Assembly (NCBI GenBank): GCA_964567745.1
Contig: CAZMNY010000030.1
Coordinates: 1-64,000 of the forward strand
Reading direction: 5' to 3'
Source of the DNA: CAZMNY01 sp964567745
Lineage (GTDB): Bacteria; Planctomycetota; Planctomycetia; Pirellulales; Pirellulaceae
Length of the DNA stretch: 64,000 nucleotides
The translations under genes and the position numbers were made by a program. Positions 53,385 to 63,056 of the stretch are shown one piece after another. The notes beneath the pieces are model-generated. The model was not told the origin of the DNA. It searched no databases and saw only the letters and a list, made by a program, of their open reading frames with translations. The stretch's first letter is position 1. Each line of letters opens with the position of its first letter.

Positions 53385-53423
53385 GAAGGAGATTCAACGC
53401 TAACCGCCGGTCGTTGCGAAAAG

Positions 53424-54767
53424 TTAGAACAGTTCGCGGATTGGTTTTCCACTGCCCACGATACTCACCGGCCGGCCAGTGGAATCGTCAAAGTGGGTGT
53501 CGAGCGGGATTCGCAGTCGGTCGTAAATCGTAGCCAGCACATCGAGCGGTGTTGCGGGTCGATGCTTAACGTCGCCGCCAAACTTCTCGCTCGCGCCGAC
53601 AACGCGTCCGCCTTGAATTCCGCCACCGGCCAACATGACCGTAAAGCATCGAGCCCAATGGTCGCGACCGGCGTGGCCGTTAATCCGCGGCGTGCGGCCA
53701 AACTCGCCGGCGCAGTAGATCAAGACGTCGTCGAGCATGCCTCGATCGGAAAGATCTTCGACCAAACTTGCGATGGCTCGGTCCAACGGCGGCAAGTGCT
53801 CTTCAAGCCCCGGTTCAATATTGTTGTGGTGGTCCCAATAACCCGTGTTGATGGTGACGCAGCGGGTTCCGGCTTCGACCAACCGACGTGCGAGCAAAGC
53901 GCTTTGGCCGTATTGATGGCGACCGTACTTGTCGCGAAGTGTTGGCTCTTCCTTTGAGATGTCGAACGCGTCGCGAACGCGATCGCCGGCGACCATGTCG
54001 AGCGCCTGAGCCTTGAACGTATCCAGCCCCTCCATGACTCCGCTCTTGTCAATGTCTCGGCGAATCGTATCGAACGTCGCCAGCAACTTGCGCCGCGATT
54101 GGACGCTTTCCAGCTTCAGCCCTTTGGGCAATGACAAGTTGGGAACTTTAAAGTCTTTGCTGTTTGGGTCGACGCCGACATCGAACGGGTTGAACGCTTT
54201 GCCCAAGTAGTGTGCACGTTGATACCCAAAAGCCTCCGCCTTCGGCACGGTCACGTAGGCGGGCATCTGCGGCTGAATCGAACCCAACGTGCGCGAGATG
54301 ACGGAGCCAAAGGACGGTTTCTGCTGGGCGATTCGAGCAAGTGTGGGGCCAAAATAGCCCGTTTGCATCCAGTGGGCCGAAGGCGCGTGAATTCCGTTTT
54401 CGTGGTGCACGGATCTGACCAGCGACAAACGCTGCATCACTTTGGCTTGCAGCGGAAAGCGTTCGCCAACAACAATCCCGGGCGCCGTCGTCGCGATCGG
54501 GTTGTACATGCCTCGGTATTCGGCCGGGGCATCCGGCTTCATGTCATACGTGTCTTGCTGGCTCATTCCGCCATGAGTCCAAAAGACGATGATCGATTTC
54601 TTGTTGGTGGGTCTTGTGTCATCGGCCGCTCGTGACTCGCTGCGCAGCAAGTCGGCCAGGCCGAGTCCAAGTAACGGGGCGCCGATCTGCAGAAAGTTCC
54701 TGCGCGAGACACCACCACAGTTCTTGTATGTGCTTCCGTCGATTTGCAACATTCGTGCGCGACTCAC
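53424..54767 (-). CDS. DUF1501 protein, operon partner of a DUF1549/1553 protein
   Basis: 447 residues from GTG (complement of 54765-54767), which directly follows the upstream stop; an ATG five codons in (54752) is an alternative. 'SRRNFLQIGAPLLGLGLADLL' is the twin-arginine leader. 'IVFWTHGGMSQQDTYDMKPDAP', 'YCAGEFGRTPRINGHAGRDHW' and 'YDRLRIPLDTHFDDSTGRP' are DUF1501 marks. Last gene of the minus-strand run that begins at 59914. Confidence 0.92.
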   Translation of the reverse strand: MSRARMLQIDGSTYKNCGGVSRRNFLQIGAPLLGLGLADLLRSESRAADDTRPTNKKSIIVFWTHGGMSQQDTYDMKPDAPAEYRGMYNPIATTAPGIVVGERFPLQAKVMQRLSLVRSVHHENGIHAPSAHWMQTGYFGPTLARIAQQKPSFGSVISRTLGSIQPQMPAYVTVPKAEAFGYQRAHYLGKAFNPFDVGVDPNSKDFKVPNLSLPKGLKLESVQSRRKLLATFDTIRRDIDKSGVMEGLDTFKAQALDMVAGDRVRDAFDISKEEPTLRDKYGRHQYGQSALLARRLVEAGTRCVTINTGYWDHHNNIEPGLEEHLPPLDRAIASLVEDLSDRGMLDDVLIYCAGEFGRTPRINGHAGRDHWARCFTVMLAGGGIQGGRVVGASEKFGGDVKHRPATPLDVLATIYDRLRIPLDTHFDDSTGRPVSIVGSGKPIRELF

Positions 54768-57263
54768 TCAATGATTGAACATGAATTCGTTCGTGGCCAA
54801 CAGCGACCACAACAGCGAACGAAATGCTTCCGCCTTGTCTTCTTCCGACTCGATGAAAGCCGAGGCCGCCTCGAGCTCATCGGCTCCCGGTTGTCTGCCC
54901 AGCAAACGCAAAAACAGAGCCTTGATGTTCGACTCGGGTCCTGCCGTGTTGGCAGCCAGCTTGGCGGCGTAACCATCTTTCGCCGTCAGTTTCCGATGCA
55001 CCTCTTGTGAATTGATCAGCGTTAACGCTTGGCCGAGACTTGGCGCATCGACGCGTTCGCATTCGCACGCGGATGTTCGCGCCGGCCGCCCGAAAACGTC
55101 GAGAAAGCTGACCGGCACGTTCTCGTCAGGCAGCTCGATGGCTCGAGTTCCTTTGGGCAGCTTGGCAAACTCAGTTGGCGCGTCCAAGACTTGACTGATG
55201 GCGTCAAGCAGAACTTCGGCGGCCAGTCGTCGAGGATAAAACCGAGCGAATGTTTGCGTATCGTGACGATTCAAGTCGGTTGGCGCGGTTTCGAGGCCGT
55301 AGGCGTGCGAGTTGCAGATCATGCGGATCAAGTGTTTCACGTCATAACCGTTGGCGACAAAATCGTCCGCAAGTGCCGCCAGCAATTCCGGGTTGGAGGG
55401 AGGGTTTGTGCTGCGCGCGTCGTCGATCGGATGGATGATTCCTCGTCCGAGGAAATGGGCCCACATTCGATTGGCCATCGTGCGAGCGAAGAAAGGGTTA
55501 TCAGCCCGAGTCATCCACTCGGCGAAACTCTGGCGAGGATCAGCGTACTGATTGATTTCAAAACTGGGTCCGCCAGGCGCTTTTGGGGCAACCAATTTGC
55601 CCGAGCGAGGATGGACGACATCGCCTTTGTCCTTGAGGTAAATGATCTCGTTTGTCGGCACCTCCGCGTCTGAAAATCCTCCCTTGCGGCCGATACGCGA
55701 AAAGACCGCAGCCAGACCAAAGTAATCGCTCTGGCTCCACCGCTCGAAGGGATGATGATGACACTGGGCGCACTGGATTCGCACGCCAAGAAATGCTTGC
55801 GCGACCGATTCAACATAGTCCGTCTGATTGCGAACCGATCGATGCCAAACCGTCGGCGGGTTTTCATCTTGGCTGCCGCTCGACGTGATCACCTCCGACA
55901 CGAACTGATCGTACGGCTTGTTCGCGGCGATGGAGTCGCGAATCCAACCGGCGAACAGCGATGTTCCCGAGCGTTGTCGTCGAGTCGAATATCCGGCGCC
56001 TCGATTCCGCAAGATGTCGCCCCATTTCATGGCGAAGTAGCTCGCGTACTCGGGGCGCTCGAGCAGTCTATCGATCAATCGCTCGCGTTTGTCGGGCCGC
56101 TTGTCGTCGATGTAGTCTTGAACCTCTTCACTTGTTGGCAGCGTTCCGGATATATCGATCGAAACACGCCGAATAAAAACTTCATCCGAGGCTAAATTTG
56201 AGGGCGCGATTTCGAGTTGCCGCCATTGCTGTATTAAGAACTTGTCGAGCAAGTAGGTCTTGCTCTGGGGCCGGACGATCCGTTCTTCGAGCGAGTCGAG
56301 ACGACGCTGTACGATCGCTCTTCGTTGTTCGCCGGAATCGTAAGGCGTCGCGGCGTGAAACGTCGCGATCTTTCCTCCGAATCGAACCATTACGGCAAAC
56401 AGGCCTTGCGCGGACTGCGTTGCCACGAGACCGCTCGAGCCGACTGAGGCAATCGCGGGGTCGTTCGATTCGTAGATGGCTTGTCGGGTGACGTCTCTCG
56501 ATGCGCCGTCGGAAAAATGGGCCGTCACCACGAGTTGCTGTGTCGATTCGGTCTTCAAAACTCGCTGGCGCGGCATGAGCTCGATTCGTTCCAGTGTTGG
56601 TTCGCCTTGCGCCGGCGAAGTCGAACCCTCGGCGATCCAGCGGCGGAGCACGCGGTAGTCGTCGCTTTCGGCATCCAGCCGCCGGCCGCCACCGTGAGGC
56701 ACATTGCCGACTGCCTTCATGAGCAACAAACTTCGGGCGGCGTCGCTAGGAAATAGTCGACGTCCCCGAGCCTCATTGACGATTGCTCGATGATCGAAAC
56801 TCGGTTCAAAGCCGAGTAACGATAGTTTGAATCCGTTCTGTCCAGTCGCCTTGCCGTGGCAGCCGCCGCTGTTGCAATCGAGTTTCGTCAGAATTGGGAC
56901 GACGTCAGCGACGAATCGAATGGGCGGCTCTTCCGATGCGGGTCGGATCGTGACGCGAACGCGCACCGTCTGCCGACCGACTCGCGCTTCAATCGTCGTC
57001 GCGCCTTCACCGCGAGCTCGAACAAGACCGCTTTTCGTGACGACAGCAACGCTAGGATCCAATGAGACATACTTGGCGGAACCCGTCTTGTCGACGGATA
57101 GAGGTCCCGTTTGAGTCAACAGCAACTGTTGAGCTCCATTGGGAAAGAGCTGCACGCGAGCCGGATCGGCTCGGAGCGTTTCTGCAGCAATCACGTCAGC
57201 GGCACCCGCAATGACGAACGCCGTTGCGGCAGCTATCCAAAGTCTTGAGCAAAGACGGTTCAA
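54768..57263 (-). CDS. Big2-DUF1549-DUF1553 cytochrome-type protein
   Basis: 831 residues. After a signal peptide comes a bacterial Ig-like (Big2) domain at about 30-110 ('VSLDPSVAVVTKSGLVRARGEGATTIEA'). A heme-like motif 'CNSGGCHGKATG' (C-x4-CH) is near 135. A second Ig-like segment is at about 235-310, DUF1549 at about 355-560 with 'CAQCHHHPFERW', and DUF1553 at about 600-820. The wide C-x4-CH spacing is usual for this subtype. The stop abuts the DUF1501 start. A PPC-domain gene lies 158 bp upstream on the same strand. Confidence 0.92.
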   Translation of the reverse strand: MNRLCSRLWIAAATAFVIAGAADVIAAETLRADPARVQLFPNGAQQLLLTQTGPLSVDKTGSAKYVSLDPSVAVVTKSGLVRARGEGATTIEARVGRQTVRVRVTIRPASEEPPIRFVADVVPILTKLDCNSGGCHGKATGQNGFKLSLLGFEPSFDHRAIVNEARGRRLFPSDAARSLLLMKAVGNVPHGGGRRLDAESDDYRVLRRWIAEGSTSPAQGEPTLERIELMPRQRVLKTESTQQLVVTAHFSDGASRDVTRQAIYESNDPAIASVGSSGLVATQSAQGLFAVMVRFGGKIATFHAATPYDSGEQRRAIVQRRLDSLEERIVRPQSKTYLLDKFLIQQWRQLEIAPSNLASDEVFIRRVSIDISGTLPTSEEVQDYIDDKRPDKRERLIDRLLERPEYASYFAMKWGDILRNRGAGYSTRRQRSGTSLFAGWIRDSIAANKPYDQFVSEVITSSGSQDENPPTVWHRSVRNQTDYVESVAQAFLGVRIQCAQCHHHPFERWSQSDYFGLAAVFSRIGRKGGFSDAEVPTNEIIYLKDKGDVVHPRSGKLVAPKAPGGPSFEINQYADPRQSFAEWMTRADNPFFARTMANRMWAHFLGRGIIHPIDDARSTNPPSNPELLAALADDFVANGYDVKHLIRMICNSHAYGLETAPTDLNRHDTQTFARFYPRRLAAEVLLDAISQVLDAPTEFAKLPKGTRAIELPDENVPVSFLDVFGRPARTSACECERVDAPSLGQALTLINSQEVHRKLTAKDGYAAKLAANTAGPESNIKALFLRLLGRQPGADELEAASAFIESEEDKAEAFRSLLWSLLATNEFMFNH

Positions 57264-57421
57264 CAGCCTCCTCCTAATGTCATGTCAGGAAGATCGATCG
57301 GAAGTTCTCAGTTTATGGCCACGCGCTGAATCATTGTCGCATAAAGTCCGGCATTGGCGAAGATTTCATTCTCGCGACGAAATAGAGCCCCCATATTGCG
57401 GTCCTATTCTGAGGCCGGATT

Positions 57422-59914
57422 CTACTCGATGACTTTCAGCGTCAAAAAACAACTGCCGTGGAAAACGGCTTCGTCCTCTAACACGCCGACCCCGTAGAGC
57501 CGCAGGAACGGCAGTTGGCCAAGCGGTGCGTCTTCGTTGGCAATGATCTGAAGCGTTCCTGTATCGGTTTGCCCAACGAACGTCACCCCGCGAGCCCGCA
57601 ATCCGATGACGTCGGTCACCTTCTCCGGGGAGGCGATCTCGGTGTGAATCTTGCTGATAAATCCGTTGACGCGATGGGCGGCGTATTTCACTTGAATCAC
57701 TTCGCCTCGCTTGATCTGCGTGGGTGAGCTGCGATCAATTTCCATGCGGAACGCGGGCGGATGAACGTCGAAACTAACAACATTACTCAGCGCAGTCGTC
57801 GCCTTCGGCTTCCCCTTACTATCGGGCGTTGTTGACTCGGCTTGCACCGCGAGGCTGTAGCGGCCTGTTGGCAAATTGGGCGGCAAGTAGAAGCTGATGT
57901 AGCCCTTCTCAGCTCCGGGTGGAATGGTCGCAGTCTGGTTTTCGATTAGGGGGGGAAGGCCAACGCCTACCAGATTCACAGGGGCCTGGTGGCCAGAGTC
58001 ACTTCGGCGGACGTGCACTGCGACGTCAACGATGCCGCCCGGCGAGTGCCTTACCTGCAAGCTGCCGAACTTGGCGTGGCTTCGCGGCTCGTGTCCGTTC
58101 GCCGTGATCTGAAGCGGCGCGTCGCCGACGACCGCAAGCGGAATGTCCGAGGCGAGTCGCCCGATGCCGACCGGCGCTGCGTTGGAAACCACAACGCCGC
58201 CTCGAGCTTGTCGCGTTCCCGCGAATTCGGCAAAACCGTTCAATGAGAGTTCGTCAAAAAACCCAGGCGCGTCCTGCGACGCGGTCACCACGAGCGGCGC
58301 GCGATCAACGCCGGGGCCCAACCAAACGTCTGGACACTCGACGCCTTCGGGCAAGCGCTCGGCGCTCACTCGAATCGTCCCGTTGAGTCCGCGGCGTCTC
58401 AGCGCGATCACGTCCAACATCGCGCTACCACCGCGCGGCACATTGAGTCCTGCGGGTTCGCTCTTGTGAGGGACGACGATGAGATCGAAATCGGGCTCTT
58501 CGCGACGAATACTAAGCCGGTACGTTCGCCTCGGATCGGGCTTTGATCCTCCGATCAGGTTGCGGACCAAGATCAAATAGCGCCCGTCTGCCGGCACGAC
58601 CCAACGTCCCGCCGGGTCGAGATGATTCGTCGGCAGCGACTTGCCTCCAACGTTTCGCCGCTCATCCCCTAACCGGACCAATTCCTTTTGATTTTTCGCA
58701 TCCAGGATACGGATATCTAGATCGACGGGCGAGTTAATGCGATCGGCAAATCCTTCGAGATACAACACCTCACCGCGGCGGGCGTTGACGGCAAACCAAT
58801 CTTGTTCATCTCCGTCGACCAGTTGTCCGCCAACTTCGCACGGGAAGTTGAGCGTCTTTACTTTGGCGGGCTTATGGTTGTCGAGACCGTCTGACTCGAC
58901 GTGCAGGTCGGTCGCACTGATGAACACGGGAGCGTGTGACGAGGCGGCTTGGTAAGTAAAGCCACGAGTCGCCGCTTGAGCCGGCCGCAAGTCGATCGGT
59001 AGTGGCCAATCGTCACTCACCATGTCTGCCGGTATCGTGACCTCCACGCGGTCGAAGGCGGATGTCGGTGTCGCCAGACGATCTCTTGCGTTTTGAGATC
59101 CAAGGTTCCAGCCGAACAAGGTGACGCGAGCCGGCTTGCCTCGCTGCACAACCGGCGGGACCGCGAATGCAACTCGCGGCCCAGTGTCAATCGCGAGACG
59201 ATAGAAATGTTGTGCACTCGTGCTGAACGTAAGGTCGTGAATCTTGACGACGTAGACGCCATCGCTGGGAACTTGGAAATCGATCAGCGGGTCGACGCCG
59301 AAGTAGCCGCGACTCGACGCCAGAAAACCGCCCTGACCGTCGAAAATTTCCAAGACGGCGCGCAATCGCGACGCGATCCGCCGAGCTTCACATTCGATGA
59401 TAACTCGCTGTCCGCGCTTGGCCGTAAATTGAAAACAGTCGATGTCGCCGCTTTTCTCAATCCGACCGTTGATGACCAAGTCGAGCTCAACCGTCGGAGC
59501 TGACTTGAGCAGATCGTTCGGCTGCGTTTCATTCGACTCGACTCGGTTGCCAATGACGAACGGCATCGGCGAGCTGAGTCCGTTTGTTCCAACGGCTCGC
59601 AGATCGTATTGCCCAAGCGGCGTGCCGCGCGGAATGGTGACGCGGAAGACGTTCTTCTGCTTGACGTCCTGTGTGATTTGCAGGTCGGGTGCCGTGCAGC
59701 GAAGCGACCGTAGCGTCCCCAGCGCCGTTCCGCGGACCGTGACGTCAACGGTCGCACCCACGGCGCCGCCGGACGGGAAGACCGACTGAAGGATCGGATT
59801 GGGAGCGTCCGCCATCGCCGTGTCGATCGACGCGGCGATGCCGAGGCAACAGATAACGAATTGGACGATCAGCCGCACGGACTTGGTGCGACCGTGGAAG
59901 TCACTCATCTGCAC
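57422..59914 (-). CDS. Secreted protein with pre-peptidase C-terminal (PPC) domains
   Basis: 830 residues. A signal peptide is followed by an IPT/TIG-like domain (about 40-120, 'SVFPSGGAVGATVDVTVRGTAL'). Two PPC domains follow, at about 140-240 ('GRIEKSGDIDCFQFTAKRGQRVIIECEA') and about 360-470 ('GQLVDGDEQDWFAVNARRGEVLYLEGFA'). The C-terminal half is beta-rich Ig-like. No catalytic motif was seen. It starts the operon continuing with the Big2-DUF1549-DUF1553 and DUF1501 genes, a combination often seen in planctomycetes and probably acting at the cell surface. Confidence 0.85.
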   Translation of the reverse strand: MQMSDFHGRTKSVRLIVQFVICCLGIAASIDTAMADAPNPILQSVFPSGGAVGATVDVTVRGTALGTLRSLRCTAPDLQITQDVKQKNVFRVTIPRGTPLGQYDLRAVGTNGLSSPMPFVIGNRVESNETQPNDLLKSAPTVELDLVINGRIEKSGDIDCFQFTAKRGQRVIIECEARRIASRLRAVLEIFDGQGGFLASSRGYFGVDPLIDFQVPSDGVYVVKIHDLTFSTSAQHFYRLAIDTGPRVAFAVPPVVQRGKPARVTLFGWNLGSQNARDRLATPTSAFDRVEVTIPADMVSDDWPLPIDLRPAQAATRGFTYQAASSHAPVFISATDLHVESDGLDNHKPAKVKTLNFPCEVGGQLVDGDEQDWFAVNARRGEVLYLEGFADRINSPVDLDIRILDAKNQKELVRLGDERRNVGGKSLPTNHLDPAGRWVVPADGRYLILVRNLIGGSKPDPRRTYRLSIRREEPDFDLIVVPHKSEPAGLNVPRGGSAMLDVIALRRRGLNGTIRVSAERLPEGVECPDVWLGPGVDRAPLVVTASQDAPGFFDELSLNGFAEFAGTRQARGGVVVSNAAPVGIGRLASDIPLAVVGDAPLQITANGHEPRSHAKFGSLQVRHSPGGIVDVAVHVRRSDSGHQAPVNLVGVGLPPLIENQTATIPPGAEKGYISFYLPPNLPTGRYSLAVQAESTTPDSKGKPKATTALSNVVSFDVHPPAFRMEIDRSSPTQIKRGEVIQVKYAAHRVNGFISKIHTEIASPEKVTDVIGLRARGVTFVGQTDTGTLQIIANEDAPLGQLPFLRLYGVGVLEDEAVFHGSCFLTLKVIE

Positions 59915-60023
59915 TTGATGATTGTAGGGAGGGATTGTGCGGCGGGAGTTAGCTTGACGGTATTAGTGTTGATGGGATTAGTATAGTCGGTACGCGTTCC
60001 TTCTTTAGCGTTGAATCTCATTC

Positions 60024-60077
60024 ACCGAACGAGCAAGTTCGTTGGGGTCCATGTTGGGCGCCACTGGCTTGCCAGTG
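60024..60077. repeat. Two hairpin repeats beyond the sialate esterase gene
   Basis: 60024-60045 is an inverted, diverged copy of the GAGCTTGCTCGTTCGGT repeat. 60062-60077 is the perfect palindrome CACTGGC-TT-GCCAGTG, related to 15555-15570. Confidence 0.55.
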
Positions 60078-60110
60078 CGGAATCGCGAGCCCGAAACCTA
60101 CCTATCGCCT

Positions 60111-61469
60111 TCACTTCTGGCCTGTGCCGCCTTGCCAGTTTTTGGTTTGGAAGGGTGAAGCGGGGAGCCCTGCGGAGTTAAACAGGCTGGCTTTCGTCGT
60201 CTTGTGCCAACCGAACCGCACGTGCTGGGGCGAATCGACTCCGTCCGCATGAACGACGACTTCCTTTCCATCGATTTCCGCTTTGGCGTCGACAAACTTG
60301 TCGTCCGCGGCGGCAATCTGAAATTCGCTCAGCGTCCCGCCTTTGGCTTTCAGGCCATCGCCTGTGTGGGCGAACTGAATGCGAATCTTGTTGCCTTCGA
60401 CCTTCATCGATTTGTAGAGCGGCCCGGAGTAGACGATGTCGTCTTTGCCGTACGTTTTCGCCATCGCCCAAAACGCCAGACGATTGCCAACGTCTAGCTT
60501 GTTGCGAGGATGAATGTCCGCGATGTTGTCGACCAGATCCGTCGTCACAATCATGCCTGTGCCGGGAATCTTCAGGCTGGCGACTTGCGCCTCCCAAAGC
60601 GAAGGAAGTTGACCGGGCTCGTAACGCCCCGACCATGGAGCGATTTGCACGAAATAGAACGCGAGTTTGTTGTTGTCGAACGCCTTTCGCCAGCCCGCGA
60701 TGAGGTCCTTCATCTTGCCTTCGTATGCGAGTCCGTTTTTGCGCATTACATTCGACTCACCCTGATACCAAATGGCGCCTTGGACTGGGAATTGAGTTAG
60801 CGGAGCGATCATGGCGTTGTACATCCCGCCCGACGTTTTGCCTTTGATCGTCCACGGTTCGATCGGCGACCCGCCCCATGAACTGTTGATCAAACCAATC
60901 GGTACGTCGAGCTTTTTGTGAAGACTAACGCCGTAGTAATACAACACGGCGGAAAAGTTGCCCACGTTCGCGGGAGTGCACGATTTCCACTTGGCGTTCA
61001 CGTCGTCAGTCGGCGTTTTGGATTGCACCTTCGGCACATGAAACAACCGGATGTTCGGGTGGCTGGCCGCCGCGATGGCCTCTTTGGCACCGTTGGTCGA
61101 TGTGAGTCGCCACTCCATGTTGGACTGACCCGATCCGATCCAAACTTCGCCGATAAGAACGTCCTTTAGGATGATCTGATTCTTACCCTGAATCGCGATC
61201 GTGCGACTCTTCCCATCCGCTTTCTGCGCTCCGAGCTTAACGATCCATTTACCATTTTTGTCGGCTTTCGTTGTCGCTCGTTCATCGCCAAGTTCGACGA
61301 CAATTTCTTCGCCGGCATCCGCCGTCCCCCAGACAGGCAATGGCACATCGCGCTGCATCACCATTTTGCTGGCCAGCACATTGGGCAACTTGACGTCGGC
61401 TTGTAGAGAATCAAGACCGTTGAACAGCAACGAGGCAAGCGCGGTTAACAGCAGAATACGGTGGGTCAT
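60111..61469 (-). CDS. Secreted sialate O-acetylesterase
   Basis: 452 residues from the ATG complementary to 61467-61469; the frame runs further to 61571 without conserved text. A signal peptide ends near 'SLQA'. Catalytic block I is 'WIGSGQSNMEW' (Ser), followed by 'LINSSWGGSPIEPW', 'IWYQGESNV' and 'DIHPRNKLDVGNRLA' (Asp/His). It removes acetyl groups from sialic acids or from other acylated glycans. The length is normal. An MFS transporter gene lies upstream on the same strand after 246 bp. Confidence 0.94.
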   Translation of the reverse strand: MTHRILLLTALASLLFNGLDSLQADVKLPNVLASKMVMQRDVPLPVWGTADAGEEIVVELGDERATTKADKNGKWIVKLGAQKADGKSRTIAIQGKNQIILKDVLIGEVWIGSGQSNMEWRLTSTNGAKEAIAAASHPNIRLFHVPKVQSKTPTDDVNAKWKSCTPANVGNFSAVLYYYGVSLHKKLDVPIGLINSSWGGSPIEPWTIKGKTSGGMYNAMIAPLTQFPVQGAIWYQGESNVMRKNGLAYEGKMKDLIAGWRKAFDNNKLAFYFVQIAPWSGRYEPGQLPSLWEAQVASLKIPGTGMIVTTDLVDNIADIHPRNKLDVGNRLAFWAMAKTYGKDDIVYSGPLYKSMKVEGNKIRIQFAHTGDGLKAKGGTLSEFQIAAADDKFVDAKAEIDGKEVVVHADGVDSPQHVRFGWHKTTKASLFNSAGLPASPFQTKNWQGGTGQK

Positions 61470-61611
61470 GTTTGAGTCCCGGATGATGGCTGGGTTGGCG
61501 GGCAAAGAAGCCGCAGAAGTTGGCGGCTGGCGAGTCGGTAAGAGTATCCCTTGCCCGCATCGCGACTGCAACCTTTTAACGCTTGCAGTTGTAGGATGGG
61601 GTTGCGTCCTC

Positions 61612-61637
61612 GTTTAACCCGCTGCCGCAGGCAAGGC
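61612..61637. repeat. Repeat shared with 4492-4517
   Basis: GTTTAACCC-GCTGCCGCAGGCAAGGC is the inverse of 4492-4517 with about two differences. A related inverse (CGCCTTGCCTAGGGTGACGGGG) follows at about 61670-61692, so the whole can fold as a stem beyond the MFS stop codon. Confidence 0.5.
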
Positions 61638-61715
61638 ACCGTCGTAAGCCCTCGTCATGCACCAAAACGCCGCCTTGCCTAGGGTGACGGGGCAATCGAT
61701 CGATTCGTGCGGGCC

Positions 61716-63035
61716 CTACTCGTTCTCATCGGGAATGACGGGCATCGTGCAGTCGATCAACAGCCAACTTGCTGCGCACAGGAGATAGACGGCGGCCGCG
61801 GTCAAGAAAACGCTCATCCAATTCACGTGCTCGGCGATGTTGCCGTAAATGATGGGGGCGGTGATCGCGCCGATGCCTGCCACCGAGTTGTTGAACGCGA
61901 AAACCGAGGCGGACTTGTTGCCGCCGATATCGGTGACCGTTCCCCACGTGGTCGTCAAACTCCAGTCGGAGAAGAACTTCACGAAGAACAGACTGCCGCA
62001 AAAGTACTGAGGCGAATCGTACCAATAGAGCGCTCCCAGAAGGAGCGTTCCGGCAATGCCTTTACCCGTCAGCCCGACAAGACGCCGCGACCATTTTCGA
62101 TTTCCGGTTCGCCGAATCATCTGATCATTGAGCCAGCCGCCCAAGGCGCCTCCGATTGCGCCGCCGAGCAAGGGCAGGGCCGAATAGAGACTCATCTCCT
62201 TGAATCGCAGTTCGTGCACTTCCCAAAGAAAAAACGGAATCCATGCCGAGAAGATGTTGTCAGCGACTGTGCTGAGTATCGTCTGAAAATTTAAGGCAAG
62301 CAGGTTGGCGATCGAGCGAGTATTCATCTTGCTGAATAGTTGGCGAAATCCCATCCGAGTTTGCTTTCCCGCCAACTTGTCGTCTCGTTGACCTCCGGCA
62401 ATTAATTCGGCTTCGGCTGCATTAACGGCGCGATGTCTTGACGGCGAGTTTCGAAATACCAATAGAAACAAGGTCGCGTGGCCGATCCCGACGCCAGCCA
62501 GAACGTATGCGACGGTTCTCCAGGGGATGTCAAACACACCAAGCAGCAACGCGCCGATTAATAGGTTGGCCGAAAGACCGCCGAATCTCCCGAAGAAGAC
62601 GCCTACCCACCCTTGTACTATCGTCCTGACGGAGAGTGGAAACCAGGTTCGGGTGATTCGGCTTTGTGCCGCAAACACCGCCGATTGACCCACTCCCAAA
62701 ACAAATCGCGCCGACCACATGTGATTGGCCGACGGTGCCCACGCATGCATCCCCAATCCGATCGACCAGGTCGCAATCATGGCGCCCAAGATCAAATGCG
62801 CGCCAAACACGTCAGTCGCTATGCCGAGCGGGATCTGAAAGGCTGTGTACGCTAAGGAAAAAGCGCTGTCGAGCAGGCCCAGGTCGTCCTTCCCCAAATT
62901 CCATTGCTTAGCCAACTCGGGCTTGATCAGCGCAAACAGATACCGATGAAGATAGAGTAGCCAAGACGTGCCGCAGGCCACCGCAAAAACCCATCGTCTA
63001 AAATGAGTAGGCGATTCTTTCAGCGGTTTCGTCAT
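61716..63035 (-). CDS. MFS transporter
   Basis: 439 residues with about 12 membrane helices. 'LASAFSLAYTAFQIPLG'-type text (here 'LLDSAFSLAYTAFQIPLGIATDVFGAHLI') is the organic-anion/sugar-acid branch of the major facilitator family, and 'GGWLNDQMIRRTGNRKWSR' is the central loop. Relatives carry hexuronates or phthalate-like anions. It is the same strand as, and 21 bp downstream of, the PLP enzyme gene, so the two probably form an operon. Confidence 0.9.
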   Translation of the reverse strand: MTKPLKESPTHFRRWVFAVACGTSWLLYLHRYLFALIKPELAKQWNLGKDDLGLLDSAFSLAYTAFQIPLGIATDVFGAHLILGAMIATWSIGLGMHAWAPSANHMWSARFVLGVGQSAVFAAQSRITRTWFPLSVRTIVQGWVGVFFGRFGGLSANLLIGALLLGVFDIPWRTVAYVLAGVGIGHATLFLLVFRNSPSRHRAVNAAEAELIAGGQRDDKLAGKQTRMGFRQLFSKMNTRSIANLLALNFQTILSTVADNIFSAWIPFFLWEVHELRFKEMSLYSALPLLGGAIGGALGGWLNDQMIRRTGNRKWSRRLVGLTGKGIAGTLLLGALYWYDSPQYFCGSLFFVKFFSDWSLTTTWGTVTDIGGNKSASVFAFNNSVAGIGAITAPIIYGNIAEHVNWMSVFLTAAAVYLLCAASWLLIDCTMPVIPDENE

Positions 63036-63056
63036 AGAAATGTTTCCATTGGCTGA

